DNA of 64,000 bases from Lachnospiraceae bacterium (GTDB taxonomy: Bacteria > Bacillota > Clostridia > Lachnospirales > Lachnospiraceae). The stretch is from NCBI GenBank assembly GCA_024698705.1, contig JAILQX010000030.1:25237-89236 (forward strand). The letters run 5' to 3'. The translations under genes and the position numbers were made by a program. Positions 15,729-25,431 of the stretch are shown here, one piece after another. A model generated the notes under the pieces. The model made no database searches. It was not told the origin of the DNA and saw nothing but the letters and a program-made list of their open reading frames with translations. Position 1 is the stretch's first letter, and every line of letters starts with the position of its first letter.

Positions 15729-16973
15729 CTACAATGATGCATTCAGGTAAGCTATCTGCTCTTCTGTGAGTGTGTCTATCTTTTTGCCAAGGAATGCAAG
15801 CTTTCTTCTTGCTACATCCATATCCACATCTTCAGGCACGTCTATCAGCATGCTTTCAAGTTGTCCCTGATGTTCAACAAGATATTTTGCAGAAAGTGCC
15901 TGAATGGCAAAGCTCATATCCATTATCTCGGCGGGATGTCCGTCGCCTGCTGCCAGATTGACCAGCCTTCCCTCAGCTATAACGCATAACCATTGTCCCG
16001 TAGGCAGTTTATATCCCATGATATTGTTTCTCATCTGCTTTGATTCAACCGCCATTTCACGCAATCCGGCCATATCGACTTCACAGTCAAAATGTCCCGC
16101 ATTTGTAAGTATCGCGCCATCCTTCATGACAGCGAAATCTTCTTTATCTATTACCTTGTCACAGCCTGTAACCGTTACAAAGAAATCACCGAGTTTTGCC
16201 GCATCGTTCATGGGCATTACTTCAAATCCGTCCATTACTGCTTCGATAGCTCTGATGGGATTGACTTCCGTTACAATAACCTTGGCTCCAAGACCCTTGG
16301 CACGCATCGCAACGCCCTTTCCACACCAGCCGTAGCCTGCAACGACAACGTTCTTGCCTGCTACTATAAGATTTGTTGTACGGTTGATCCCATCCCATAC
16401 AGACTGGCCTGTTCCGTACCTGTTATCAAACAGATGCTTGCAATCCGCATTGTTGACTCTTACCATGGGGAATCTGAGTTCTCCCTTTCTGTTCATAGCT
16501 TCAAGTCTGATGATACCTGTTGTCGTTTCCTCGCATCCTCCGATGACATTCGGGATCAGGTCCTTAAATTCGGTATGCATCATATGTACAAGATCGCCGC
16601 CGTCATCTATTATCACATTCGGTCCTATCTCAAGAACCTTTCTTATGTGTGAGTTATATTCCTCCTCGGTCGCATTGTACCATGCAAATACATTCAATCC
16701 TGCCTTTACAAGTGCTGCCGCAACGTCATCCTGAGTGGAAAGCGGATTTGAACCAGTCACATACATCTCGGCACCGCCGGCTGCAAGAACCTTACAAAGA
16801 TATGCCGTCTTGGCTTCCAGATGTACGGAAAGCGCAACCTTCTTCCCCGCAAACGGCTTTGTCTCGGAAAATTCCTTCTCCAATGTGCGGAGCAGATCAC
16901 AGTTTCTCTTGACCCATTCGATCTTTCTTTCTCCGGACTCAGCCAGATTAATGTCTCTAATGATACTTTCCAT
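15729..16973 (-). CDS. ahcY: Adenosylhomocysteinase
   Basis: A 414-residue S-adenosylhomocysteine hydrolase that splits SAH to adenosine and homocysteine with bound NAD, keeping methylation going. Key blocks are the substrate-site Asp in IDDGGDLVHMMH, GGCEETTTGI, VNNADCKHLFDNRYGTGQS and the NAD-binding GYGWCGKG. The end IAYLNASL replaces the usual KPDHYRY-type tail. GAGGAG precedes the ATG at 16973. A 2-hydroxyacid dehydrogenase gene lies upstream. No SAH or SAM riboswitch fits in the short leader (about 40 bases). Confidence 0.95.
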   Translation of the reverse strand: MESIIRDINLAESGERKIEWVKRNCDLLRTLEKEFSETKPFAGKKVALSVHLEAKTAYLCKVLAAGGAEMYVTGSNPLSTQDDVAAALVKAGLNVFAWYNATEEEYNSHIRKVLEIGPNVIIDDGGDLVHMMHTEFKDLIPNVIGGCEETTTGIIRLEAMNRKGELRFPMVRVNNADCKHLFDNRYGTGQSVWDGINRTTNLIVAGKNVVVAGYGWCGKGVAMRAKGLGAKVIVTEVNPIRAIEAVMDGFEVMPMNDAAKLGDFFVTVTGCDKVIDKEDFAVMKDGAILTNAGHFDCEVDMAGLREMAVESKQMRNNIMGYKLPTGQWLCVIAEGRLVNLAAGDGHPAEIMDMSFAIQALSAKYLVEHQGQLESMLIDVPEDVDMDVARRKLAFLGKKIDTLTEEQIAYLNASL

Positions 16974-17017
16974 TGTTATTCTCCTCTGTGTTTATTGTAA
17001 ATCCCATCACTTTTCCT

Positions 17018-17026
17018 ATTATAACA
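17018..17026 (-). promoter_or_regulatory. Extended -10 promoter of ahcY
   Basis: On the minus strand TGTTATAAT (17018-17026), with no good -35. The predicted start is near 17011. Confidence 0.5.
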
Positions 17027-17049
17027 AACAGTCGTGAAACACGCCATTA

Positions 17050-18009
17050 TTATACGTCTACTCTGTTTCTTTTTTCCCCGTTTACGAATGAGCGGATATT
17101 CTCATATACCTCTTCCATGCAGCGGTTTCTTGATTCGATACTTGCCCATGCCATATGGGGTGTGATGATAAGCCTTCTGCTGTCCTTATACTCTGCCAGC
17201 GGATTATCCGGGCTCATGGGCTCCTTTGAAAGTACATCCAGACCCGCTCCCGCTATCATTTCCTCTTTTAACGCGGTATATAAAGCCTGCTCATCAACTA
17301 TCGGTCCTCTCGCCACATTGATGATGATCGCGTCTTTTTTCATCTTCTTAAATGCCTCAAGATCCATAAGTCCCCTGGTTTTATCCGTAAGAGGGCAGTG
17401 TATTGAGCAGATATCGCTTTCCTTAAGCAATGTGTCGAAATCCACTCTTTTATATACATCTGAGCAGTCGTTGCCGGAAGCGGAGAAATATATGACCCTG
17501 CAACCGAAGGCTTCGGCAACCTTTGCCACACCTTTTCCTATATTTCCGAGGCCTATGATACCCCAGGTCTTTCCCCGGAGCTCATGGTATTTTTCATCGA
17601 AATTGGAAAATCCGGTCGATCTGCAATAGCTTCCGCTTTTTACGTAGTCATCATAGTAACTGATCCTTTCCAGAACGTAAAGGGCAAGGGCAAATGTATG
17701 CTGCACGACAGCCGGTGTCGAATATCCCCTCACATTGCACACGGCGATCCCCCTGCTTTTTGCATATTCCAGATCGATATTGTCATATCCGGTCGCCGTT
17801 ACACAAAGAAGCTTAACGTGTTCTGCACTGTCGAGCGTTTCCTTATCCATAACAGTCTTATTGAAAATGACTATATCGGCATCTTCTATATATTTTCTGC
17901 TCTCTTCTTTAAGGCAGGAATCATGCTCTTCGAGTTCTCCAAAATCCCTGAAAATGGCCGTATTTACGTCGAATCCTATGGTGTTTCTGTCCAAAAAAAC
18001 AGTTTTCAT
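17050..18009 (-). CDS. D-2-hydroxyacid dehydrogenase (NAD-dependent)
   Basis: A 319-residue member of the D-isomer 2-hydroxyacid dehydrogenase family, reducing a 2-keto acid such as glyoxylate, hydroxypyruvate or pyruvate with NAD(P)H. The Rossmann motif GLGNIG lies near residue 155. The catalytic Arg is in INVARGPIVDE, the Glu in DVLSKEPM and the His in TPHMAW. The exact substrate is not determinable. It diverges from the prepilin gene at 18107 and is followed by ahcY after 76 bases. Confidence 0.9.
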   Translation of the reverse strand: MKTVFLDRNTIGFDVNTAIFRDFGELEEHDSCLKEESRKYIEDADIVIFNKTVMDKETLDSAEHVKLLCVTATGYDNIDLEYAKSRGIAVCNVRGYSTPAVVQHTFALALYVLERISYYDDYVKSGSYCRSTGFSNFDEKYHELRGKTWGIIGLGNIGKGVAKVAEAFGCRVIYFSASGNDCSDVYKRVDFDTLLKESDICSIHCPLTDKTRGLMDLEAFKKMKKDAIIINVARGPIVDEQALYTALKEEMIAGAGLDVLSKEPMSPDNPLAEYKDSRRLIITPHMAWASIESRNRCMEEVYENIRSFVNGEKRNRVDV

Positions 18010-18052
18010 AAAGTTTACCTTAATGTTTTCTTAAATTTTTTTAAGATTTCTC

Positions 18053-18081
18053 TTGTAATCTTATTTGAATTGTAGTATTAT
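18053..18081 (+). promoter_or_regulatory. Promoter of the prepilin gene
   Basis: -35 TTGTAA (18053-18058), 17-bp spacer, -10 TATTAT (18076-18081). The start near 18088 leaves about 19 bases including the ribosome site. Confidence 0.7.
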
Positions 18082-18106
18082 ATGCTCAGAGGAGGGAAAT
18101 ATTACC

Positions 18107-18559
18107 GTGAAAAAGACAGATAACCGTGGTTTTTCATTAGTTGAATTAATTGTAGTCATTGCTATCATGGCTGTATTGATCGGTATCCTTGCTCCTCAAT
18201 TTATAAGATATGTTGAAAGATCAAGAATGTCAATCGATGTTCAGAACGTAAGTAACCTGTGCCACGTGGTTGAGACCTATGCCGCTGATGTCGGTACTCA
18301 CAATGAGGCCATACCTGAATCCGCTACTCTGGTCATCGATCCGTCAGGCCTTGTAAGCATCGATACATATTGGGAACACTCCCTTAACAATTCGGAGATT
18401 CCCACTTCTGACTGTCGTTTAAGATCCGATTCCTGGTTTGATTCGGGCAACTCCATTACGATAACGGCTCATAAACTTAACGGTATGCCGTATTTCACCG
18501 AATCCGGAGTCAAGGAAAATTTAAGCCTCCTTCAAGGCGATACCAACGACAGAGATTAA
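18107..18559 (+). CDS. Type IV prepilin-like protein
   Basis: A 150-residue protein with a class III signal: short polar leader, cleavage Gly, then FSLVELIVVIAIMAVLIGIL with Glu at +5, the N-methylation/cleavage pattern of type IV pilins and pseudopilins. A globular domain of about 110 residues follows, with two Cys late on (NLCHVV, SDCRLR). I start at the GTG at 18107 (AGGAGGG 10 bases upstream). Alone on the plus strand with its own promoter and no assembly genes nearby, it must use pilus machinery encoded elsewhere; the two A24 peptidases of the Tad locus are candidate processors. Confidence 0.88.
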   Translation: MKKTDNRGFSLVELIVVIAIMAVLIGILAPQFIRYVERSRMSIDVQNVSNLCHVVETYAADVGTHNEAIPESATLVIDPSGLVSIDTYWEHSLNNSEIPTSDCRLRSDSWFDSGNSITITAHKLNGMPYFTESGVKENLSLLQGDTNDRD

Positions 18560-18613
18560 CTTCGTTAAGATACCTAGCTTCTGCCGGGCTAGATGTCTCT
18601 ATACATTAAAACT

Positions 18614-18637
18614 TTAGCGCCCGTCGCCGGGCGCTAA
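18614..18637. terminator. Bidirectional terminator between the prepilin gene and pgi
   Basis: A perfect 10-bp stem (TTAGCGCCCG at 18614-18623, CGGGCGCTAA at 18628-18637) closes a four-base loop that is GCGA on the minus strand. Short T-runs on both sides; the genes converge here. Confidence 0.75.
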
Positions 18638-18662
18638 TTTCATGTCTGGATTTATTTTAGGT

Positions 18663-20012
18663 TTAAAGTCTCTTCATCAGTTCTTCACGCTGTGCTTCAT
18701 ATCCGGGCTTGCCGAGAAGAGCAAACATGTTCTTCTTATAACTTTCAACACCGGGCTGATTGAACGGATTAACACCAAGTACGTATCCGCTTACACCGCA
18801 TGCAAATTCAAAGAAGTAGAATAACTGTCCGAGATAATACTCATTCATCTCCGGAACCTTTATCATACAGTTTGGAACCTGTCCGTCGGTATGTGCAAGT
18901 ACCGTTCCGTTCATTGCTGATTTATTGACAAAATCAACAGTCTTGCCTGAAAGGTAATTCAATCCGTCAAGATCAACGGGTTCTTCCTCGATAACGATCT
19001 CTTCTCTTGATCTTTCAATATTTATAACAGTTTCAAAAAGCGTTCTTGCACCGTCCTGTATGAACTGACCCATGGAATGAAGGTCTGTTGTAAGGTCTAC
19101 ACTTGCAGGGAAGATACCTCTCTGATCCTTGCCTTCGCTCTCTCCGTAAAGCTGCTTCCACCACTCTGAAACATAATGAACGGCGGGTTCATAATTACAA
19201 AGTATCTCGATGGATTTTCCTTTTCTGTAAAGGATGTTTCTGAGTGCTGCATAGAGGAGCGCATCGTTTTCTTCATATGCATTGTTGAGAGCCATTTCTC
19301 TTCCGCTTGCCGCACCTTCCATAAGCTTGTCGATATCGGCTCCGCTTACTGCGATGGGAAGCAGTCCGACTGCCGTAAGAACAGAGAATCTTCCTCCTAT
19401 ATCATCCGGAACAACAAATGTCTCATATCCCTCTTCGGTAGCGAGTCCTTTGAGAGAACCCTTTGCACGGTCGGTTGTTGCATAGATCCTCTTTGCTGCC
19501 TCAGCCTTACCGTATTTCTTCTCCATCATACCCTTGAGAACCCTGAATGCAATGGCAGGCTCTGTCGTGGTACCAGACTTTGAGATCATATTGATAGAGA
19601 AATCCCTGTCACCTATAACATCTATAAGGTTTTTAAGATATGTCGAGCTGATCGAATTACCCACAAAATAGATCTCGGGGGTCTTGCGCTGTTCTTTGCT
19701 TATCATATTGTAGAAGCCGTGTCTTAAGAATTCAATGGCTGCTCTTGCACCGAGGTAAGATCCGCCGATACCTATTACAAGCAGAACCTCCGAATCACTC
19801 TGGATCTTTGCTGCTGCTGCCTTGATCCTTGCAAATTCTTCTTTATCGTATGCAACAGGCTGGTCGATCCATCCCAGGAAATCATTTCCGGGACCTTTCT
19901 TTGAAACAAGAAGCTCCTTTGCATCCATAATGATTTTCTTCATATTCTCAACTTCGTGATCCGCAACGAATACAGAAGCCTTTGAATAGTCAAATGTAAC
20001 TTTGTTGCTCAT
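18663..20012 (-). CDS. pgi: Glucose-6-phosphate isomerase
   Basis: A 449-residue phosphoglucose isomerase interconverting glucose 6-phosphate and fructose 6-phosphate. Family signatures are the [17 protein letters not shown] phosphate-binding loop, [31 protein letters not shown] and the late [16 protein letters not shown] block. Length matches the short Bacillota form. AAGGAG precedes the ATG at 20012, with its own promoter (20062-20090) and a shared terminator downstream. It lies apart from the glycolytic operons. Confidence 0.97.
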   Translation of the reverse strand: MSNKVTFDYSKASVFVADHEVENMKKIIMDAKELLVSKKGPGNDFLGWIDQPVAYDKEEFARIKAAAAKIQSDSEVLLVIGIGGSYLGARAAIEFLRHGFYNMISKEQRKTPEIYFVGNSISSTYLKNLIDVIGDRDFSINMISKSGTTTEPAIAFRVLKGMMEKKYGKAEAAKRIYATTDRAKGSLKGLATEEGYETFVVPDDIGGRFSVLTAVGLLPIAVSGADIDKLMEGAASGREMALNNAYEENDALLYAALRNILYRKGKSIEILCNYEPAVHYVSEWWKQLYGESEGKDQRGIFPASVDLTTDLHSMGQFIQDGARTLFETVINIERSREEIVIEEEPVDLDGLNYLSGKTVDFVNKSAMNGTVLAHTDGQVPNCMIKVPEMNEYYLGQLFYFFEFACGVSGYVLGVNPFNQPGVESYKKNMFALLGKPGYEAQREELMKRL

Positions 20013-20061
20013 AGCTTTTTCTCCTTTTCAACCGAATGTGTATTATCACACAAACAAACAC

Positions 20062-20090
20062 AGTGTAGCAAAGGTTTTTATATCTTGCAA
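20062..20090 (-). promoter_or_regulatory. Sigma-A promoter of pgi
   Basis: On the minus strand: -35 TTGCAA (20085-20090), 17-bp spacer, -10 TACACT (20062-20067). The predicted start is near 20055. Confidence 0.65.
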
Positions 20091-20159
20091 TATACAATTT
20101 TTGCCGTATTTTCAGTATTTTTTTGCTATTGCGCCGTTGTGTCCGACCACAGAGATTTT

Positions 20160-20570
20160 TTATTTTACGAGTATCTCCCTGATGCTTTTCAGTTCATCCT
20201 CAGACGGTTGTGTGGGATTCCAGAGGATCTTCTGTCCGTCCCCCTCATATCTGGGGATCAAATGAATGTGAAAATGAAATACGCTCTGTCCCGCAACTTC
20301 TTCGTTGTTCTGTACGATATTGAAACCGTCCGCTCCCAGCTTATCGGTCATCTGTACCGCAAGCTTCTTTGCCAGAACAAATGCCTTTGCCGCCACATCC
20401 TCGGGAAGTTCGTAGATATTTCTGTAATGCTCCTTCGGCAATATGAGCGCATGCCCCTTCGTGGCCGGTCCGTTGTCCAGGATCACGTTAAAATCATCAT
20501 CCTCATAGATTGAATTGGTTGGAAATACTCCGTTTGCCAGTTTGCAGAAAATACAATTTTCGTCTTTCAT
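20160..20570 (-). CDS. HIT family protein (Hint-like nucleotide hydrolase)
   Basis: A 136-residue histidine-triad protein. The zinc-type CIFCKLANG motif at the N-terminus and the catalytic HFHIHLIPRY triad near residue 98 are clear. Bacterial Hint proteins hydrolyse purine nucleoside phosphoramidates such as AMP-lysine; the physiological substrate is not known. AAGGAGGG precedes the ATG at 20570. It lies 17 bases after the giant membrane protein gene and is probably the last gene of the murG operon. Confidence 0.92.
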   Translation of the reverse strand: MKDENCIFCKLANGVFPTNSIYEDDDFNVILDNGPATKGHALILPKEHYRNIYELPEDVAAKAFVLAKKLAVQMTDKLGADGFNIVQNNEEVAGQSVFHFHIHLIPRYEGDGQKILWNPTQPSEDELKSIREILVK

Positions 20571-20587
20571 ATGCCCTCCTTATAACC

Positions 20588-23500
20588 TTACCAGAATGAC
20601 CAGTTTTCAAAGAGCTTTTCTCTTTTGGTCACACTGTCGGTACGTTTTTTGTATTCTTTTATCGCTGCCAGTGTAATAAACAGGATTCCCACGGCCAGCA
20701 GATATACCCACCATGCAATGCTCAACCAGAATGCTCTTGTTGTATATACGAAATGTATCACAAGGGTAACGACCGCCAGTAAGAACCACTGCTTTCTCTT
20801 TGTGATGAACGCCCATATCGCCATTGCGGTCATGACTGTTCCGAGTACAAGTGCATCTGCGACTCTCTCCGTTCTGAAGGAATCCATGATCTGCCATATG
20901 ATACTGATGACCGTAAGCATATATATGATCCAGTAATAGGTATCATTTTCCTTAAAATCATATACCTTTCTTACATTGAACCAAATGAAGGCCCATGCTC
21001 CGAGAAGTATCATTTCAGTCATCCACTCATCGGGAATATCCACAAACGGCTGCGTGAACCAGCTTATCATGATAACAAAAGAAGTAAATGTGAGCACGAT
21101 CCTGTCCGCTGTTTCATTTATCCTTCTGTAAAATACCATGGCCAATAATGCCAGCATCATCTTGCCGATGAACCGGTTGATATCACCGCCGTCGGCAAAA
21201 ACAAAGACTATCGGTACGCTCGCAAACCCGGTTATGAAATCGATCCTCAGTTTATCGCTTCTGTCGAATACATACTCCCTGAAGCAGAGATAACCCGCAA
21301 ATAGCATAACTATGTATGCTATGTACCATCCTCCCACAGGTAATTCCAGGGCGATAAGCGCAGCTGTTATCTGCACCATCGGAATGAATCCCCACGGAGT
21401 CATATCTTTAAGATACAGATATACTGCCAGAGCAACCGCTATCGCGAGGTAGATGATAAGCCTGATATTAAAGGCTGTTTCGCCCAAAAAAGCTCTATCC
21501 CGGAAAGAACATACCATAAAGACATACGACAATCCGATGATCCCTCCGGCTATGCCTCCGATGACCGGGTATCCTTTTTTGTCTTTCCATACGTAGGATG
21601 CCAATCCGAAAAGGACTAACAGACCGACAAAATACCATTCCGCATATGCCGCTTTGATAACCGGCGGCTTTATTCCGACCAGCAGAACAAACAGATAAGC
21701 TATCAGCACTATAATGGGTATCCTGAATTCCTTCCGATCAAGATAAAAGATCAATGCCGTCGCCATAACTATCGGCAATATCAATATTACCCTGGGTACA
21801 TCCCACGCCGTTATAAGCGATACGGAAAGCATTATTGCGGAAAGCGCCAAAAATACCCTGTTATTTTTCACATGTCCCACAACCCAGATCGCGGTAACCG
21901 CAAGGAGATAGAAGATGAACTTAAGATACGTCTCCTTATACGTATAGCTGTAATTGTCATTTAGGAAAATTATCATATACGCTGTAAGGCCGGTTCCCAG
22001 AATAATAGCATTTGCAATTGATATCTCTTTTTTAAATTCCTTCCAGATAAGCCACAAGAGAATCGTTATCAGCAAAACTCCGAACAAATGGACCTCGGGC
22101 ATGATAATGTCGGGATAATCAATGTATTTTGTTTCCTGCATGCACCATACCACACCTGCAAGTACGGATGCGATCGAAAGAGTTATCCTCTGTATTCCGA
22201 TCTTCACGCGCTTATATGATAAAGCAAAATAAACAGCCCATAATGCTATGAATTCAACCTGAAAGTCCTTATGTATCATAAACAGCAGCAGGATAGGTGA
22301 AAGTAAACTCATGTGATCGATGCTTTTGTACTCCGAACCTTCATCCCTGCGTACTATCTGCTTATAATACAACCTTCCCACCGCATGTATCGCCAGGAAC
22401 AAGATTGCTATAAACCATACATACGCAGATGGGTGATCATATGAAAAGCTCTCTTTGATGATCCTTGAGATCAGCCCGCCCATGATAAGGAAACATGCAG
22501 CCGTAAATACTCCGGATCTGTTATCCTTCCTGTATTCTTTATATACATACAGTATCAGACTCGTCAGCATGAAAATTATAAGGATAACCGCATCGGATCC
22601 TACCGATCTGTCAAATACAGACTGCCAGTAAAACGAATTTGTCATGAGTCCGATGATAATATACAGTCCGATACATGATACCTTACGGATCTCCCTGAGT
22701 GACTCCTTTTGTATGGTCATCACAGCCAGATAAAGTATCAGCAGGATAATATCTATAAATATTACTCCGGACAGATTTTCCAATGAAGAATCCACAACCC
22801 ATGAGGATTGATTTATAACGCCGCCGATAATGTATATCGCCATCACAATATCCGCCGATACCGATATCCTGAAAATATTCTTTCTCTCATTCTCCCCGGT
22901 AAGAACATGATCTCTCCAATATGCGACGGCGGAGAGGATGATCGCTGCAATTTCCAGTATTAACAGCCATGTATCGGCATTATCATATAACTCTTGCTCA
23001 AAGATCACACGCAGGCTTTCCACGATAAGTACAACAGAAAACAGCCAGTCCGATAAACAGCGTGTTCTGAGGATCTCCTTCTCCTTAATGGTCAGGAATC
23101 TGAACAAGCCCGCAAATATCAATGAAAGCAGGATAGCAACGGCATATATGTTATCGCCTATATCAGAATTCAGACTTTGCGACCATATGATCGTATATAA
23201 CGCACAGAATACTGCTGCTGCGATCCTGTGACAATTCCGGTCTTCCATATAGAGCAGACCAATAAAGCACAATACGGCAAATATCATGAATGCCGGAGCG
23301 GCAATCCCATTCCCCATTTCCTGCAGCAAAAACAGAAATCCCGCAGCATAAGCGTATGTAAGGATCTTTACGGCCTTTTCTATAAAATATTCTTTCAACG
23401 GGTATTCTTTTTTGAAGACGTATGCCCAGGATATCAACAGGGCTGTTCCGTATATCGTCACCCAAAGGAATCTTCTGACATTATCATTGTATACAACGGA

Positions 23501-24415
23501 TATCGCAGAATACGAAACCGTGGCAATACCGGACATCAACGCTATGTAGCTTATCATGTACAGATATCTGATTCCGTATATCTTTCCGCCTGTAAACATG
23601 CATATAGCTACGATAAATGCACTTACCGATATGACAAGGCATACCTGTTCCGCCCCGCCTTTTAAAGAATAGTATTCACCAAACCATTCAAAATACGCGA
23701 TACCGAGGTTTATAACCGCTAAGAAGCCTGTTCCAAGAAAATAAAACGCCGTGCTCGTCTCTCTGAGCTTGAGTTTTTTATCAGATATGTACGCTGCCGC
23801 AAAAAATACACCGCCTGCCAGAAGCAAAGTAAACAATTTGCCGATGGGCGGCAGTTTATTCCACGTGGTTGTTGCAAATATGATACCTGCAACCAAAACA
23901 AACAGCACACCTATGCCAAACATGATAGTTCCTGATTTGGACGTAGATACCCTGTTTGTATCTCTTTGAATCTCCTCGGGGGGAATCTTTATCTCGATCG
24001 GCTCCGGCTCATCCAGAACAAGATCTTCCGGTCTAATCTCTTCGGATCTGATCTCCTCGGACTTGATCTCCTCGGGTTTTGATCCCGATACTGCTTCTGT
24101 TTCTTCGGGCATTTCGACCGTCTTAGTTGTTACCGGTTCAGTGACTGCCTTTGCTGATATCGGCTCAGTAACTGCCTTTGCTGATATCGGTTCGGCAGCT
24201 GCTTTTACCTCTTCCGGATTCTCGGCCGACGATCCTTTTTCGGGTTTTACTATAGGCTTAATCTTTTCCAGATTAACCTTTACATTTCTGTCAAGCAGAT
24301 CATTTTGCAGTTTTTTATTTGATTCTCTGAGGTCTTTTATGTCCTTATGCTGCGATATGCACATCGGGATCAACACAAACGGACATAATAACCATATTAT
24401 TAAAAGAATCCACAT
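20588..24415 (-). CDS. Giant polytopic membrane protein, SCO7613/DUF2157-like
   Basis: A 1275-residue protein with a single N-terminal hydrophobic stretch (MWILLIIWLLCPFVLIPMCI). Then comes a charged region of about 140 residues with tandem repeats (PISAKAVTE twice, EEIKSEEIRSEEIRPEDL). About thirty or more membrane helices fill the rest, starting at GTIMFGIGVLFVLVAGIIFA. The layout matches the large SCO7613 C-terminal/DUF2157-related membrane proteins seen in Lachnospiraceae, whose function is unknown. A short Lys/Arg tail closes it. It lies 29 bases after the flavodoxin/SCP2 gene and 17 before HIT. Confidence 0.75.
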   Translation of the reverse strand: MWILLIIWLLCPFVLIPMCISQHKDIKDLRESNKKLQNDLLDRNVKVNLEKIKPIVKPEKGSSAENPEEVKAAAEPISAKAVTEPISAKAVTEPVTTKTVEMPEETEAVSGSKPEEIKSEEIRSEEIRPEDLVLDEPEPIEIKIPPEEIQRDTNRVSTSKSGTIMFGIGVLFVLVAGIIFATTTWNKLPPIGKLFTLLLAGGVFFAAAYISDKKLKLRETSTAFYFLGTGFLAVINLGIAYFEWFGEYYSLKGGAEQVCLVISVSAFIVAICMFTGGKIYGIRYLYMISYIALMSGIATVSYSAISVVYNDNVRRFLWVTIYGTALLISWAYVFKKEYPLKEYFIEKAVKILTYAYAAGFLFLLQEMGNGIAAPAFMIFAVLCFIGLLYMEDRNCHRIAAAVFCALYTIIWSQSLNSDIGDNIYAVAILLSLIFAGLFRFLTIKEKEILRTRCLSDWLFSVVLIVESLRVIFEQELYDNADTWLLILEIAAIILSAVAYWRDHVLTGENERKNIFRISVSADIVMAIYIIGGVINQSSWVVDSSLENLSGVIFIDIILLILYLAVMTIQKESLREIRKVSCIGLYIIIGLMTNSFYWQSVFDRSVGSDAVILIIFMLTSLILYVYKEYRKDNRSGVFTAACFLIMGGLISRIIKESFSYDHPSAYVWFIAILFLAIHAVGRLYYKQIVRRDEGSEYKSIDHMSLLSPILLLFMIHKDFQVEFIALWAVYFALSYKRVKIGIQRITLSIASVLAGVVWCMQETKYIDYPDIIMPEVHLFGVLLITILLWLIWKEFKKEISIANAIILGTGLTAYMIIFLNDNYSYTYKETYLKFIFYLLAVTAIWVVGHVKNNRVFLALSAIMLSVSLITAWDVPRVILILPIVMATALIFYLDRKEFRIPIIVLIAYLFVLLVGIKPPVIKAAYAEWYFVGLLVLFGLASYVWKDKKGYPVIGGIAGGIIGLSYVFMVCSFRDRAFLGETAFNIRLIIYLAIAVALAVYLYLKDMTPWGFIPMVQITAALIALELPVGGWYIAYIVMLFAGYLCFREYVFDRSDKLRIDFITGFASVPIVFVFADGGDINRFIGKMMLALLAMVFYRRINETADRIVLTFTSFVIMISWFTQPFVDIPDEWMTEMILLGAWAFIWFNVRKVYDFKENDTYYWIIYMLTVISIIWQIMDSFRTERVADALVLGTVMTAMAIWAFITKRKQWFLLAVVTLVIHFVYTTRAFWLSIAWWVYLLAVGILFITLAAIKEYKKRTDSVTKREKLFENWSFW
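24135..24188 (-). repeat. 27-bp tandem repeat in the giant membrane protein gene
   Basis: Two near-identical 27-base units (24135-24161, 24162-24188; two differences) encode nine residues each of the pattern EPISAKAVT. A diverged partial third copy follows. The unit is a multiple of three, so copy changes keep the frame. Confidence 0.8.
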
Positions 24416-24444
24416 AATCCCATCTGTCTTTCAATCTTAAATGT

Positions 24445-25431
24445 TTATTCCATAAACAAATATGCTTCATCAAGCGCTCTTAAGATCTTGAAATCTCCCT
24501 TGATCTTCATTTCACCGCCCATGAATGCTCTCTGAAATGTCATCCTGCCGGCTACGATATCCTGCATCGTGGCTTCCTGAATATTTATCTCCACATCCGG
24601 TTTTTCGATGGCTTCAAGTTTGTATTCCGCTTCGGATCCGTTTATCCTGATCGACAGCGGTTTCTTTCCCACCATAATCTTGTATGAGGCTTTCAGTCCC
24701 GGGACCGCATTGAAATGCTCCTCAAACTGCTTTATGTAGCTTTCTCCTTCGGTTGCCTCATTTCCCATCATGCTCTTGAACATGCTTGCCAGCTCGGATA
24801 TGTCCTCTTTCTGTCTCTGAACATAGCTGTCATCGGCTGCATATTGAGAGAGCTGCTCGGATTCCTGAGGTGTCAGGTCAGTATTGGTAGAAACCGAAAC
24901 CATCTGTTTAACCGCCTGGTTGCTGGCAGGGAAACAGATCACCTTCTGCTTGATGGTCCTGTAGATATTTTCCGCCTTTTTCTCTATGAGTGTTGAATAT
25001 CTTCCCTCCAGTTCAAGCGCCGCAACATTATCTATGTATCCACAAATGCCTGAACATGGAAGTCCGCCGAGTATCTCCCATGCCTGGGAAAGGCTGAGCT
25101 TTCCTTCTCTTTCACCGTATGTGGTAGACATGACGATAGGGCACATGTATATCTTTGATATCTTTTCCTTATCTCCGTACAGCCAGCATGCATCAAGGAA
25201 CTGCTGCATATAACCGCCTATACCGTACCATTCCACTGTTGTCGCAAGTATTATGCCGTCCACATCCTTCAATGTCTGAGGAAGCGTCGTGATGTTGGCC
25301 CTTTGCTCGCACAGCATGAACCTCTCGACTTTGACGTTCAGTTCCTCCAGAACACTCTGCATCTTATCGATAACAAAGAGAGTGGGATCATCCATCAGGC
25401 CTCTACCGCCATAGTAAATATTAACTTTCAT
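24445..25431 (-). CDS. Flavodoxin-like NAD(P)H:FMN reductase fused to an SCP2-like domain
   Basis: A 328-residue protein. The first 170 or so residues form a flavodoxin-like fold of the NADPH-dependent FMN reductase type (KVNIYYGGRGLMDD, GIILATTVEWYGIGGYMQQFLDAC, MSTTYGEREG). The last 100 or so residues look like an SCP2 sterol-carrier domain (YKIMVGKKPLSIRING ... DIVAGRMTFQRAFMGGEMKIKGDF). The ligand and electron partner are unknown. I start at the ATG at 25431 with AAGGAGG upstream; it overlaps the end of the rhomboid gene by 11 bases. Confidence 0.8.
   Translation of the reverse strand: MKVNIYYGGRGLMDDPTLFVIDKMQSVLEELNVKVERFMLCEQRANITTLPQTLKDVDGIILATTVEWYGIGGYMQQFLDACWLYGDKEKISKIYMCPIVMSTTYGEREGKLSLSQAWEILGGLPCSGICGYIDNVAALELEGRYSTLIEKKAENIYRTIKQKVICFPASNQAVKQMVSVSTNTDLTPQESEQLSQYAADDSYVQRQKEDISELASMFKSMMGNEATEGESYIKQFEEHFNAVPGLKASYKIMVGKKPLSIRINGSEAEYKLEAIEKPDVEINIQEATMQDIVAGRMTFQRAFMGGEMKIKGDFKILRALDEAYLFME

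Noticed and set aside
16974..17026. SAM or SAH riboswitch ahead of ahcY
   Set aside because: The leader from the predicted start is about 40 bases, too short, and no conserved core is visible.
18030..18045. CTTAAA-N4-TTTAAG palindrome between the dehydrogenase and prepilin genes
   Set aside because: Only A/T-type pairs apart from the ends; such dyads arise often in AT-rich spacers. No second copy was noticed.
18076..18083. Overlapping TATAAT on the minus strand suggesting a symmetric bidirectional promoter
   Set aside because: No acceptable -35 or extended -10 on the minus strand, so only the plus-strand promoter is reported.
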